From contig NZ_AP024643.1 of the NCBI RefSeq assembly GCF_019977195.1, positions 3,844,001-3,908,000 of the forward strand: a stretch of DNA of 64,000 bases, given 5' to 3'. The notes beneath the pieces were generated by a model. It was not told where the DNA came from. It did not search any database and saw only the letters and a program-made list of their open reading frames with translations. The DNA is from Arthrobacter sp. StoSoilA2. GTDB taxonomy: Bacteria; Actinomycetota; Actinomycetes; Actinomycetales; Micrococcaceae. Shown here piece by piece: positions 53,005 to 61,326 of this stretch. Positions within the stretch are counted from its first letter, which is position 1, and the number at the start of each line of letters is the position of its first letter. A program made the translations under genes and the position numbers.

Positions 53005-55104
53005 TTACTTCTCCACGAGGGTCAGGACGTCGTACGTGGCTACGATCTCGTCGTTCTGGTTGGTCAGCACGGCATCCCAGACAACCTCGCCATATTCGTC
53101 GGTCTCGCGTGGCGTGATCTTCTTGGCGGTCAACGTGACGCGGATCGAGTCGCCAGCTGCAACCGGCGTGATGAAGCGCAGATTCTCCAAGCCGTAATTG
53201 GCCAGCACAGGACCCGGCGCGGGCTCCACGAACAGCCCGGCAGCCCAGCTCAGGAGCAGGTACCCATGGGCAACAATTCCGGGGAAGAAGGGATTGGCCT
53301 CGGCCGCTTCCTGGTTCGTGTGCGCGTAGAACGTATCGCCCGTGGAGTTGGCGAAGGCCGTGATGTCCTCAAGGGTCACCTGGCGCAGATCGGAGCGAAC
53401 GGCGTCGCCGATCCTCAGCGTCGAGAGGTGCTTCCGGAAAGGGTGCTCGCCTTCGGTTTCCACAGTGAAGTTGCGGTCAGCGCCGGTGTGCCACTGGCCG
53501 GTGACGGCGGTGAGCATGTTCGGCGAGCCCTGGATGGCGGTGCGCTGCATGTGGTGCAGGACCGAGCGGATACCGCCCAATTCCTCGCCGCCACCTGCGC
53601 GGCCGGGACCGCCGTGAACCAGGTGCGGGACCGGGGAACCATGACCGGTGGACGAGCGCGCGTCTTCACGGTTGAGCATGTGGACGCGGCCGTGGTGCGC
53701 TGCGATACCGAGCACCAGCTCCTGCGCCACGGAAGGATCGTTGGTGCACACGGAAGCCACCAGTGAACCCGAACCGCGGGCTGCCAGGCGGATTGCGTCG
53801 GCAAGATCCGAGTATCCGATTACCGAGGATACGGGGCCAAACGCTTCAAGGGAGTGGACTTCTTCGGCTTCCGCGTCGGCCCAGCTGAGGAGCACAGGAG
53901 ACATGAACGCGCCGTCTTCCACGACGCCCACCTTGCCGCCGACGGAGGTGACCGACGGCGAATCGAGCGTTCCGTACGCAAGCTCACCACCGGCGTCGAG
54001 CATTGACTGAACGGCCGCGCGGACGTCGGCGAGCTGCTCCAGCGAAGCCAGGGCGCCCATGGTGACGCCCTCGGCGCGGGGGTCGCCAACGACGACACGC
54101 TCGTTGATGCGTGCACCAATGGCGGCGGAGACGTCGGAAATCAGCTCCTTCGGAACGATCACGCGGCGGATGGCGGTGCACTTCTGGCCGGCTTTGACGG
54201 TCATTTCGGTGACGACAGCCCGGACAAATGCGTCGAATTCCGGAGTGCCTGGAACGGCGTCAGGGCCGAGGATGGCGGCGTTGAGCGAGTCCGTCTCGGA
54301 GGTGAAGCGGACACCACCCTGGACCACGTTGCGGTGCGATTTCAGCGAGTTGGCCGTGGACGCCGAGCCCGTAAAGGAGACGAGGTCGCGGTAATCCAGT
54401 TCGTCCAGGATGGTCCGGGCGGAGCCGGAAATCAGCTGAAGGGATCCCGCGGGCAGGATGCCGGACTCGACGATCGCCTTGACGGCAACGGCTGCAACGT
54501 AGCCCGTGGGCGTGGCCGGCTTGACGATGGTGGGAACACCGGCCAGGAAGGCGGGCGCGAACTTCTCCAGCATGCCCCAGACCGGGAAATTGAAGGCGTT
54601 GATCTGCACCGCGACACCAGGAATACGGGTGTAAATGTGCTCACCGGCGAATGAACCGTCCTTGGACAGCACCTCCATCGGCCCATCCACCACAACCTGT
54701 GAATTGGGCAGTTCGCGGCGACCCTTGGACCCAAAAGTGAAGAGAACGCCGATGCCGCCGTCAATGTCGATCATGTTGTCGATCTTGGTGGCGCCGGACT
54801 GGGACGAGGACTCGTACAGCTCTTCGCGCCGGCCGTTGAGGTACATGGCAAGTTCTTTGAGCTTGAGCGCACGCTGGTGGAAGGTCAGCTTTCCAAGTTC
54901 GGCCTGGCCGGTGGTGCGGCCGTGATGTACGACGGCGGCAAAGTCCAGTCCGTCGGTGCTGACGTTGGCCAGGACTTCTCCGGTGCTGGCATCACGGACC
55001 GGGACGGTTTTTGCGTCGGGAGCGGGAGTCCACCACGCATCCTGGATATAGCTGGGGACGGTTGCAACGGCTGTGGTTTCCGGGGCGACTGCGGTAGTGG
55101 TCAT
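53005..55104 (-). CDS. paaZ: Bifunctional oxepin-CoA hydrolase/dehydrogenase PaaZ
   Basis: The 699-residue protein is a fusion of an aldehyde-dehydrogenase domain (PAFLAGVPTIVKPATPTGY, LVSFTGSAST, KAGQKCTAIRRVIVP with the catalytic Cys) and a C-terminal MaoC/hotdog hydratase (FAHTNQEAAEANPFFPG is represented by its AEANPFFPGIVAHGYLLLSW part). PaaZ opens the oxepin ring and oxidises the aldehyde. ATG 55104 was chosen over GTG 55128 because AAGGA precedes it. It stands alone, far from the other paa genes, with the shared operator upstream. Confidence 0.93.
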   Translation of the reverse strand: MTTTAVAPETTAVATVPSYIQDAWWTPAPDAKTVPVRDASTGEVLANVSTDGLDFAAVVHHGRTTGQAELGKLTFHQRALKLKELAMYLNGRREELYESSSQSGATKIDNMIDIDGGIGVLFTFGSKGRRELPNSQVVVDGPMEVLSKDGSFAGEHIYTRIPGVAVQINAFNFPVWGMLEKFAPAFLAGVPTIVKPATPTGYVAAVAVKAIVESGILPAGSLQLISGSARTILDELDYRDLVSFTGSASTANSLKSHRNVVQGGVRFTSETDSLNAAILGPDAVPGTPEFDAFVRAVVTEMTVKAGQKCTAIRRVIVPKELISDVSAAIGARINERVVVGDPRAEGVTMGALASLEQLADVRAAVQSMLDAGGELAYGTLDSPSVTSVGGKVGVVEDGAFMSPVLLSWADAEAEEVHSLEAFGPVSSVIGYSDLADAIRLAARGSGSLVASVCTNDPSVAQELVLGIAAHHGRVHMLNREDARSSTGHGSPVPHLVHGGPGRAGGGEELGGIRSVLHHMQRTAIQGSPNMLTAVTGQWHTGADRNFTVETEGEHPFRKHLSTLRIGDAVRSDLRQVTLEDITAFANSTGDTFYAHTNQEAAEANPFFPGIVAHGYLLLSWAAGLFVEPAPGPVLANYGLENLRFITPVAAGDSIRVTLTAKKITPRETDEYGEVVWDAVLTNQNDEIVATYDVLTLVEK

Positions 55105-55169
55105 CGTCGACGGGTCCTTCCAAGGCACGTGAAATCGGCTCGATCATTGGGTCTGCGGGAGCGCAAACA

Positions 55170-55195
55170 TTACTGACCGGCCGTTCGGTAATATA
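55170..55195 (-). promoter_or_regulatory. paaZ operator and -10
   Basis: A 22-bp palindrome (55170-55191) has half-sites TTACCGAACGG and, from the other strand, TTACTGACCGG (9 of 11 match). On the coding strand TATATT (55195-55190) touches its edge as a probable -10. Over 20 aligned bases it shares 16 with the paaA site. Confidence 0.7.
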
Positions 55196-55242
55196 TACAG
55201 GGTACATGAATGCCCGGAGGAGTACAGCAGGAATTTCATCGT

Positions 55243-55316
55243 TCTCTCACATACCGCACGTTTTGGTCCATCGTTCTCTCACATACCGCCCGATTCGGGC
55301 CATCGTTCTCTCACAT
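55243..55316 (+). repeat. 32-bp-period repeat array 3 (three copies)
   Basis: TCTCTCACAT starts at 55243, 55275 and 55307, exactly 32 bp apart, each preceded by ATCGT and the first two followed by ACCGC. The last copy touches the stop codon of the phosphatase gene. Confidence 0.9.
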
Positions 55317-56020
55317 CACTGCAGCTTCGTGCGGATCGCCGCCACTTCCGCATCGGTGACCCCATTCCGCGCCAGAAACGATTCGACTTCCAGCGAACCC
55401 AAGAACGTCCTCACTCCCGCCCGCTTCAGCTCCAACCAGGCCTCAAACTCCTCGTCTGAAAGGTAGGGATCGTGCGCATGCGGTGCCCCGTGGGTTCGGT
55501 GCCGCTCATTGATCCCCCGCGCCGCAAGTTCATAGCCGCGCAGGATTTCGTCATCACCAATACCGGCCAAACGTTGCAGCATGAGTGCGATCACCCCGCT
55601 GCGGTCCCTGCCCGCCGAGCAGTGAATCACGACCTTGCCAGGCGCGGCCGCGATGGCTTTGAAGACGGCCGCAATCTTCCCGGCAAACAGCCCCACATAC
55701 TCGCCGTACTGCGCCGGGTCCTTCAGGTACGGGCCGAAGAGCTCGCCAAAATCGCTATGGTCCGGGTCCTCCGTGGGGCAATGCACGACGTCGATTCGAG
55801 CCTTCACGTCGTACGGCACCTCGGGATCGGTGTCGCGTTGCCGCCGCTCGCCCGAGGCGCGCAAATCGATGACAGTGCGGATGCCGTCGTCGTACATTTG
55901 GCGCCATCCAGCTTCGCTAACCCACTCGTGGCGACCCATCCTGTACACGTCCCCCGCGATCCGCCAGGCGTTCACGGCGCCATCCCAGTGGACGCCTAAC
56001 TGCGGTGCTGTCCCGTCCAT
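55316..56020 (-). CDS. Tyrosine/serine protein phosphatase (IphP-like)
   Basis: The 234-residue protein contains the phosphatase P-loop VVIHCSAGRDRSGVIALML (HC-x5-R-S) and the family-typical ELFGPYLKDP and TVIDLRASGERR. It has no signal peptide and should dephosphorylate proteins or phosphoinositide-like substrates in the cytoplasm. Array 3 starts at its stop codon and array 4 lies about 30 bp upstream of its start, so the gene is sandwiched between inverted repeat arrays. Confidence 0.88.
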   Translation of the reverse strand: MDGTAPQLGVHWDGAVNAWRIAGDVYRMGRHEWVSEAGWRQMYDDGIRTVIDLRASGERRQRDTDPEVPYDVKARIDVVHCPTEDPDHSDFGELFGPYLKDPAQYGEYVGLFAGKIAAVFKAIAAAPGKVVIHCSAGRDRSGVIALMLQRLAGIGDDEILRGYELAARGINERHRTHGAPHAHDPYLSDEEFEAWLELKRAGVRTFLGSLEVESFLARNGVTDAEVAAIRTKLQ

Positions 56021-56051
56021 AGGAGCCAGCTAAGCACATTCGTCCGTGGCG

Positions 56052-56125
56052 ATGTGAGAGAACATCCGCGGAAAGGCGTGAGGAAATGAGAGAACATCCG
56101 GTGAAAGGGCGGTGGATGTGAGAGA
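56052..56125 (-). repeat. 32-bp-period repeat array 4 (three copies)
   Basis: On the minus strand, the core lies at 56052-56061 and 56116-56125, with a variant (TCTCTCATTT) at 56084-56093. Spacing is exactly 32 bp. It is in the divergent region between the phosphatase and LacI genes. Confidence 0.9.
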
Positions 56126-56178
56126 GGGACGGAATGGGGGTATTGCGCGGGGCGAGTGACTCATGTCATACTCATTCT

Positions 56179-56203
56179 CGATGCGCATCGACGATACGTA
56201 TCG
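56179..56203. promoter_or_regulatory. Paired palindromic operators upstream of lacI
   Basis: CGATGCGCATCG (56179-56190) and CGATACGTATCG (56192-56203) are two perfect 12-bp palindromes one base apart. The same arrangement recurs before the binding-protein gene at 57351-57375. The rest of 56021-56287 holds array 4 and no gene. Confidence 0.8.
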
Positions 56204-56287
56204 ACGACACGAACAACAAAGCACGCAAGACCAGCACCACAGAACCACACGCAGACCGTTCAGCAGAGAGCGCAAGGAGGCCGGGAC

Positions 56288-57310
56288 ATGCCCACCAGCA
56301 AGGACGTTGCCCAGGCCGCCGGCGTTGCACAGAGCACGGTTTCCTATGTTCTCAGCGGCAAGCGGCCCATCTCCGAGAAAACGCGGAAAAAGGTGGAGGA
56401 CGCCATCCAGCAGCTGACCTACCAGCCAAATGCAGGAGCCCGCGCACTTGCCAGCCGCAGGACGCGCGTAATCGGCCTCGTTATCCCTTTCATCCCCGAG
56501 TTGCACATGGCATCGATCATGGAGTTCGTCTCCGTGATCGCCAACACCGCCCGCCTCTATGACCACGACATCCTGCTGGTCACTGAGGATGAGGGCGCGC
56601 CTGGGCTGCAGCGTGTGGTGGGCCAGCAGATCTGCGACGGCCTCATCCTGATGCAGGTGGAAGGCGACGACGAACGTCTCCCGGTGGTCCGCAGCCTCCA
56701 CGTTCCCGTGGTGCTGATCGGCATCCCGCATGATCCCTCCGGTTTGGTTTGCATTGATGCCGACTTTGAAATGGCCGGAGAACAATGCGTCCAGGACCTC
56801 GCCGCGGCAGGCCATGAAGTCATCTCCGTCCTTGACTGGCAGCCGGAAGTAGTAGACCGTCACGTGAACTACGTTGAGCGGTTCATGTCCGGCACCGACA
56901 AAGCCGCCCAAAGCCTGGGCGTCAAAGTGCTTCACCTCCCTGGGGGAACTGATCGCGAAGCGATCGCGGAATCCGTGGACAAAGCCTTGGCGGAGACCAC
57001 CGGAGTGCCTGCGTTTATCGCTCCGGACGGCACCGTTCAGGACGTTCTTCGACGCGTCCTGACCAGCCGCGGCCTCACTCCTGGCACGGATGTCTCCGTC
57101 ATCGGCAGCGCTTCCCCCACCTTGGCTGAGCTTCAGCCCGTCCCCCTTTCCACCATTGACCTCCGCCCGGCCGAAGTATCCCGCCGTGCGGTGAAGATTA
57201 TTTGCGATCTCCTCGAAACCGAAAACCAGGGACCAACCGAATCCCTGGAATTGGTACCCACGGTCATTACGCACCGTGCCAGCACGCTGCGTCCACCCCA
57301 CGGCAGCTAA
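56288..57310 (+). CDS. LacI-family regulator of the sugar-uptake operon
   Basis: The 340-residue protein has the helix-turn-helix KDVAQAAGVAQSTVSYVLSG, the hinge PNAGARALASRR and a sugar-binding-like effector domain. ATG 56288 has AAGGAGG eight bases upstream. It lies 96 bp before the binding-protein gene, and paired CGAT(A/G)CG(C/T)ATCG palindromes flank it on both promoters, so autoregulation and control of the operon are likely. Confidence 0.9.
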   Translation: MPTSKDVAQAAGVAQSTVSYVLSGKRPISEKTRKKVEDAIQQLTYQPNAGARALASRRTRVIGLVIPFIPELHMASIMEFVSVIANTARLYDHDILLVTEDEGAPGLQRVVGQQICDGLILMQVEGDDERLPVVRSLHVPVVLIGIPHDPSGLVCIDADFEMAGEQCVQDLAAAGHEVISVLDWQPEVVDRHVNYVERFMSGTDKAAQSLGVKVLHLPGGTDREAIAESVDKALAETTGVPAFIAPDGTVQDVLRRVLTSRGLTPGTDVSVIGSASPTLAELQPVPLSTIDLRPAEVSRRAVKIICDLLETENQGPTESLELVPTVITHRASTLRPPHGS

Positions 57311-57350
57311 ACCCTCTCAAAGCACCCTGTATTACAGTTTCCGAATTCAT

Positions 57351-57375
57351 CGATACGCATCGTCGATACGCATCG
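57351..57375. promoter_or_regulatory. Paired operators upstream of the ABC binding-protein gene
   Basis: Two identical CGATACGCATCG sites (57351-57362 and 57364-57375) are separated by one base, 32 bp before the gene start. Geometry is the same as the lacI pair: 13 bp centre to centre. Confidence 0.8.
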
Positions 57376-57406
57376 ATAACTCAACCCCCAGAAAAAGGAA
57401 CAGACA

Positions 57407-58645
57407 ATGAAGTCAGCACAAAGGACAACCCGTCGTCCTCTTGCCCTCGCCGTCGCTGCATTGGTCGGTCTCCCCCTGGCCCTCTCAGCCTGCGGGACCT
57501 CCACTGCAGCTTCGTCGTCGGAGGCCGTCACCGAAATTTCCGTGATGGACTACTACAACAACGAGCCCGACAAGTCCTTCATCGGTGACGCCCTTACCAA
57601 GTGCGGCACCCAGGCAGGTGTCACCATCAAGCGGGAGACCGTTCCGGGCAAGTCCCTGATCTCCAAGGTGCTCCAGCAGTCCTCCTCCAAGACGCTTCCG
57701 GACGTGCTCATGCTGGATAATCCGGATCTCCAGCAGATTGCCGCCACCGGCGCCTTGGCTCCCTTGGCAGACTTCAAGATCAGCACTGACAACTTCGCCG
57801 AGGGTGTCCTGAGTGCAGGCACCTACAAGGACAAGGTGTACGGGCTGGCTCCCACCGTGAACACCATTGCCCTGTTCTACAACAAGGACATCCTGGACAA
57901 GGCCGGCGTCACCCCGCCCACCACCTGGGATGAGCTGAAGGCAGCAAGCGCGAAGCTCACTGCGGGCGACCAGTACGGGCTCGCATTCAATGCCAACCCC
58001 ACGTATGAAGGCACTTGGCAGTTCCTCCCGGTCATGTGGTCCAACGGCGGCGACGAGAAGAAGATCGACACCAAGGAAACCGAGCAAGCACTCCAGCTCT
58101 GGACCGACCTGGTCAAGAGCGGCTCCGTCTCTTCCTCGGCCCTGAACTGGACCCAGGCCGATGTCAAGGACCAGTTCATGGCCGGCAAAGCAGCCATGAT
58201 GGTCAACGGCCCATGGCAGATTCCGGCCCTGGATAAGCAGCCCACTCTGCAGTACGGCGTGGTCAAGATCCCCGTCCGTGAAGCCGGCCAGACGTCCGTT
58301 GCTCCGCTGGGTGGCGAGGTGTGGACGGTCCCCCAGACCGGTAACAAGGCACGCCAGGCCAAGGCTGCGGAAGTGGTTGCCTGCCTGAACAGCGACGAGA
58401 ACCAGATGGCCATGGCCAAGGTCCGCAACACCATTCCTTCCAAGACCACGCTGGCGGATAAGTTCGCCAGCGAAAACCCCAAGCTTGCTACGTTCACGGA
58501 GCTGATCAAGACGGCCCGGGCCCGCACCGGCGAGCTCGGCACAGAATGGCCAGCCCAGGCAACCAAGATCTACACCGCAATCCAGACTGCCCTGACCGGT
58601 AACGCCTCCCCGGCTGATGCCCTCAAGCAAGCGCAAGGCCAGTAA
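57407..58645 (+). CDS. Sugar ABC transporter solute-binding lipoprotein
   Basis: The 412-residue protein has a lipoprotein signal peptide with lipobox LSAC and Cys near residue 28. The body is of the type-1 carbohydrate-binding family (LADFKISTDNFAEGVLSAG, YNKDILDKAGVTPPTTWDEL, AAMMVNGPWQIPAL). It is the first gene of the operon behind the paired LacI operators. The ligand is probably a disaccharide or related sugar because of the downstream ThuA-like and dehydrogenase genes. Confidence 0.92.
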   Translation: MKSAQRTTRRPLALAVAALVGLPLALSACGTSTAASSSEAVTEISVMDYYNNEPDKSFIGDALTKCGTQAGVTIKRETVPGKSLISKVLQQSSSKTLPDVLMLDNPDLQQIAATGALAPLADFKISTDNFAEGVLSAGTYKDKVYGLAPTVNTIALFYNKDILDKAGVTPPTTWDELKAASAKLTAGDQYGLAFNANPTYEGTWQFLPVMWSNGGDEKKIDTKETEQALQLWTDLVKSGSVSSSALNWTQADVKDQFMAGKAAMMVNGPWQIPALDKQPTLQYGVVKIPVREAGQTSVAPLGGEVWTVPQTGNKARQAKAAEVVACLNSDENQMAMAKVRNTIPSKTTLADKFASENPKLATFTELIKTARARTGELGTEWPAQATKIYTAIQTALTGNASPADALKQAQGQ

Positions 58646-58655
58646 GCGGCGAGCC

Positions 58656-59657
58656 ATGTCATTGACAACAGATTTGTCGCAAACAGCGGCACGTTCCACC
58701 GGAAAGGCCAAGGCAAAGAGCGGCCGCCCGGCAGGCTCGCCTACAGAAGCGCAGAAACCACGACGCCGGACCCGCCAACGTCGCGAGCGCATCTTCCAGT
58801 GGCTCTTCCTGGTCCCTGCCGTGGTCTACATGGCGCTGTTCTTTGGCTACCCGGTGGTCAAGAACGTCGTCATGAGTTTCCAGGACTACACCACGGCCAC
58901 CTTCTTCACCGGAGAAGCCCCATGGGTAGGGTTGGCCAACTACGTAACTGTCTTGTCGTCGTCGTTGTTTTCCACCTCGCTGCTGAACACCGCACTGTTC
59001 ACGATAGGTTCCATCCTGGGGCAGTTCGTGATCGGGCTGGCGTTGGCGATCTTCTTCCAACGCAAGTTCCCGCTCAACGGCATCCTGCGGTCGCTGCTCC
59101 TGCTGCCGTGGCTCCTTCCCTTGATCGTCTCCAGTGCCGTGTGGCGTTGGATCCTGGACAAGGACAGCGGAGCGCTCAACCGTTTCCTGGGCGATCTGGG
59201 CATCGTCGATACCGGCGTTCCGTGGCTGACCAGTACCTCGTTGGCTTTGATCGCTGTGGTGGGGGTGAACATCTGGATTGGCATCCCGTTCAACCTGACC
59301 ATCCTCTACGGCGGCCTGCAGGAGATCCCGGATGAGCTGTATGAGGCCGGGTCACTCGATGGCGCCACGGGTTGGAAGGCGTTCCGGCATATCACGTGGC
59401 CGATGCTCCGGCCGGTAGTGAGCGTGGTGCTGGTTCTCGGCGTCGTCTACACCCTCAAGGTGCTGGACATCATCCTGGGCCTGACCAACGGTGGCCCGGC
59501 GAACTCGACCCAGACCATCGCCACCCAGTCCTACGATCTCTCCTTCCACGAATTCAAATTCGGCGAAGGCGCGGCCCTGGGCAACGTGCTGGTCATCATT
59601 TCCCTGGTCTTCGCGGTCCTGTACCTGCGGGCAAGCCGACGCGCTGTGGATGAGTGA
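58656..59657 (+). CDS. Sugar ABC transporter permease, MalF-like
   Basis: The 333-residue permease has a basic N-terminus, six membrane helices and the EAA loop IPDELYEAGSLDGATGWKAF. It should pair with the permease at 59665. ATG 58656 lies ten bases after the binding-protein stop; the earlier in-frame ATG is inside that gene. No ATPase gene follows, so a shared MsiK-like ATPase is expected. Confidence 0.9.
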   Translation: MSLTTDLSQTAARSTGKAKAKSGRPAGSPTEAQKPRRRTRQRRERIFQWLFLVPAVVYMALFFGYPVVKNVVMSFQDYTTATFFTGEAPWVGLANYVTVLSSSLFSTSLLNTALFTIGSILGQFVIGLALAIFFQRKFPLNGILRSLLLLPWLLPLIVSSAVWRWILDKDSGALNRFLGDLGIVDTGVPWLTSTSLALIAVVGVNIWIGIPFNLTILYGGLQEIPDELYEAGSLDGATGWKAFRHITWPMLRPVVSVVLVLGVVYTLKVLDIILGLTNGGPANSTQTIATQSYDLSFHEFKFGEGAALGNVLVIISLVFAVLYLRASRRAVDE

Positions 59658-59664
59658 GGAAACC

Positions 59665-60522
59665 ATGACAACCGTACTGAAAGCACCCACGCTCCGGCCC
59701 ACCAGATCAAAAGCAACAGGACGCAAGAACTGGGGCTACACGGCACTTGCTATCCTCTTCCTGGCCATCATGCTGTTTCCGGTCTACTGGATGGTCAACG
59801 CCTCCCTGCAGCCCAACGGCACTACCTTGGAAACCTCGTGGTTGCCCTTGAAGCCCGACTTCACGGGCTATGCCACAGCCATCAATGAGCAAGCCGGGAA
59901 CCTCGGCACGAGCCTGGTCATCTCCCTTGGCAGCGTGGCATTGAGCCTGGCAATCGCCGCCCCGGCAGCCTACGCGCTGGCCTACTTCAAGGTCCGCGGC
60001 GCAGGCGTTGTCCTGTTCGCCATCCTGATCAGCCAGATGATCCCGGGCATCGTAGTGGCCAACGCCCTGTACACGGCATACAACGACCTCGGGCTTCTCA
60101 ACTCCATTCCGGGCCTGATCCTTGCGGACTCGGCACACGGAATCCCGTTCGCCATCCTCATCATCCGGGCGTTCATGAACGGCATGCCGGCATCCGTGAT
60201 CGAGGCCGCGCGGGTGGATGGGGCGGGGCACGTCCGGGCGTTCTGGTCGATCGTGATTCCGCTGAGCCGGAACTCGCTGATCACCGCAGGACTCTTTACG
60301 TTCCTGTTCGCCTGGAGCGACTTCCTCTTCGCATTGACCCTCACCACCACGGAAGCGGTCCGTCCGGTCACCCTGGGCATCTTCCAGTACATCGGCGCCT
60401 ACGTGAACGACTGGAGTTCAGTGATGGCGACGGCGGTACTCGCCTCCATCCCGGCCATCGTCCTGTTGGTCGCGGCCCAAAAATACATCGCCGCAGGCAC
60501 CACCGGCGGCGCGGTCAAGTAG
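59665..60522 (+). CDS. Sugar ABC transporter permease, MalG-like
   Basis: The 285-residue permease has six helices and the EAA loop MPASVIEAARVDGAGHVRAF. It forms the second half of the channel with the 58656 product. ATG 59665 follows GAGGA, seven bases after the previous stop. The N-terminal VFPVYWMVNASLQPNGTTLE-like region is typical of MalG-family proteins. Confidence 0.9.
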   Translation: MTTVLKAPTLRPTRSKATGRKNWGYTALAILFLAIMLFPVYWMVNASLQPNGTTLETSWLPLKPDFTGYATAINEQAGNLGTSLVISLGSVALSLAIAAPAAYALAYFKVRGAGVVLFAILISQMIPGIVVANALYTAYNDLGLLNSIPGLILADSAHGIPFAILIIRAFMNGMPASVIEAARVDGAGHVRAFWSIVIPLSRNSLITAGLFTFLFAWSDFLFALTLTTTEAVRPVTLGIFQYIGAYVNDWSSVMATAVLASIPAIVLLVAAQKYIAAGTTGGAVK

Positions 60523-60549
60523 ACCGTCACTCATCAGAAGGAAAGAATC

Positions 60550-61326
60550 ATGCCTGAAACAAGCAAGCCCATCCGCGTCACCGTCTGGAGCGAAAACCGG
60601 CACGAGAAGCGGGACGAACTCGTGGCACGCCTCTATCCCGAGGGAATGCACGGTGCCGTCAAGGCGGGCATCGAGGAGAACCTGGGTTCCGCCGTCGAGG
60701 TCCGGACCGCCACCCTGGACGAACCCGAGCACGGCCTCACCGAGGAAGTCCTCGCCAATACCGACGTCCTCACCTGGTGGGGACACATGTCCCATGCAGA
60801 CGTTGACGACGAGATCGTGGAACGCGTCCACCGCCACGTCCTCGCGGGCATGGGCCTGATCGTGCTCCATTCGGGGCACTGGTCCAAGATCTTCACCAAG
60901 CTCATGGGCACCACCTGCACCCTGCGCTGGCGCTCGGAACATGATCGCGAGCTCGTGTGGACGGTGGACCCGACCCACCCCATCGCCAAGGGCGTGCCGC
61001 ACCCCATCGTGATCCCCGAGCAGGAAATGTACGGCGAATTCTTCGATATCCCCACGCCCGAGGAGCTGGTGTTCATCAGCTCGTTCAGCGGAGGCGAAGT
61101 CTTCCGTTCCGGCTGCACGTTCCGGCGCGGCCACGGCAAGATCTTCTTCTTCAGCCCCGGCGACCAGGACTACCCCGTCTATCACCACAAAGACATCCGC
61201 CGCGTCATCGCCAACGCCGTGGAATGGGCCGTCACCGACCGTCCCGAGCGCGCCGTTCCGGAGCTGCTCAGGTATGAAACCAACGACTTCTTCAACGGCA
61301 AGAGCTACCAAGGAGCCAACGCGTGA
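60550..61326 (+). CDS. thuA: ThuA-like trehalose-utilisation protein
   Basis: The 258-residue protein has the ThuA glutamine-amidotransferase-like fold: VTVWSENRHEKR, VLTWWGHMSHADVDDEIVER, GLIVLHSGHWSKIFTKLMGT and HGKIFFFSPGDQDYP. ThuA takes part in catabolism of trehalose and related disaccharides, probably with the dehydrogenases encoded next. The following gene overlaps its stop by four bases (GTGA). Confidence 0.85.
   Translation: MPETSKPIRVTVWSENRHEKRDELVARLYPEGMHGAVKAGIEENLGSAVEVRTATLDEPEHGLTEEVLANTDVLTWWGHMSHADVDDEIVERVHRHVLAGMGLIVLHSGHWSKIFTKLMGTTCTLRWRSEHDRELVWTVDPTHPIAKGVPHPIVIPEQEMYGEFFDIPTPEELVFISSFSGGEVFRSGCTFRRGHGKIFFFSPGDQDYPVYHHKDIRRVIANAVEWAVTDRPERAVPELLRYETNDFFNGKSYQGANA

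Noticed and set aside
56030..57301. 423-codon minus-strand frame opposite lacI
   Set aside because: A shadow of the LacI gene with no domain of its own.
57485..58792. 435-codon minus-strand frame opposite the binding-protein gene
   Set aside because: It lies entirely over two clear transporter genes and has no recognisable motif.
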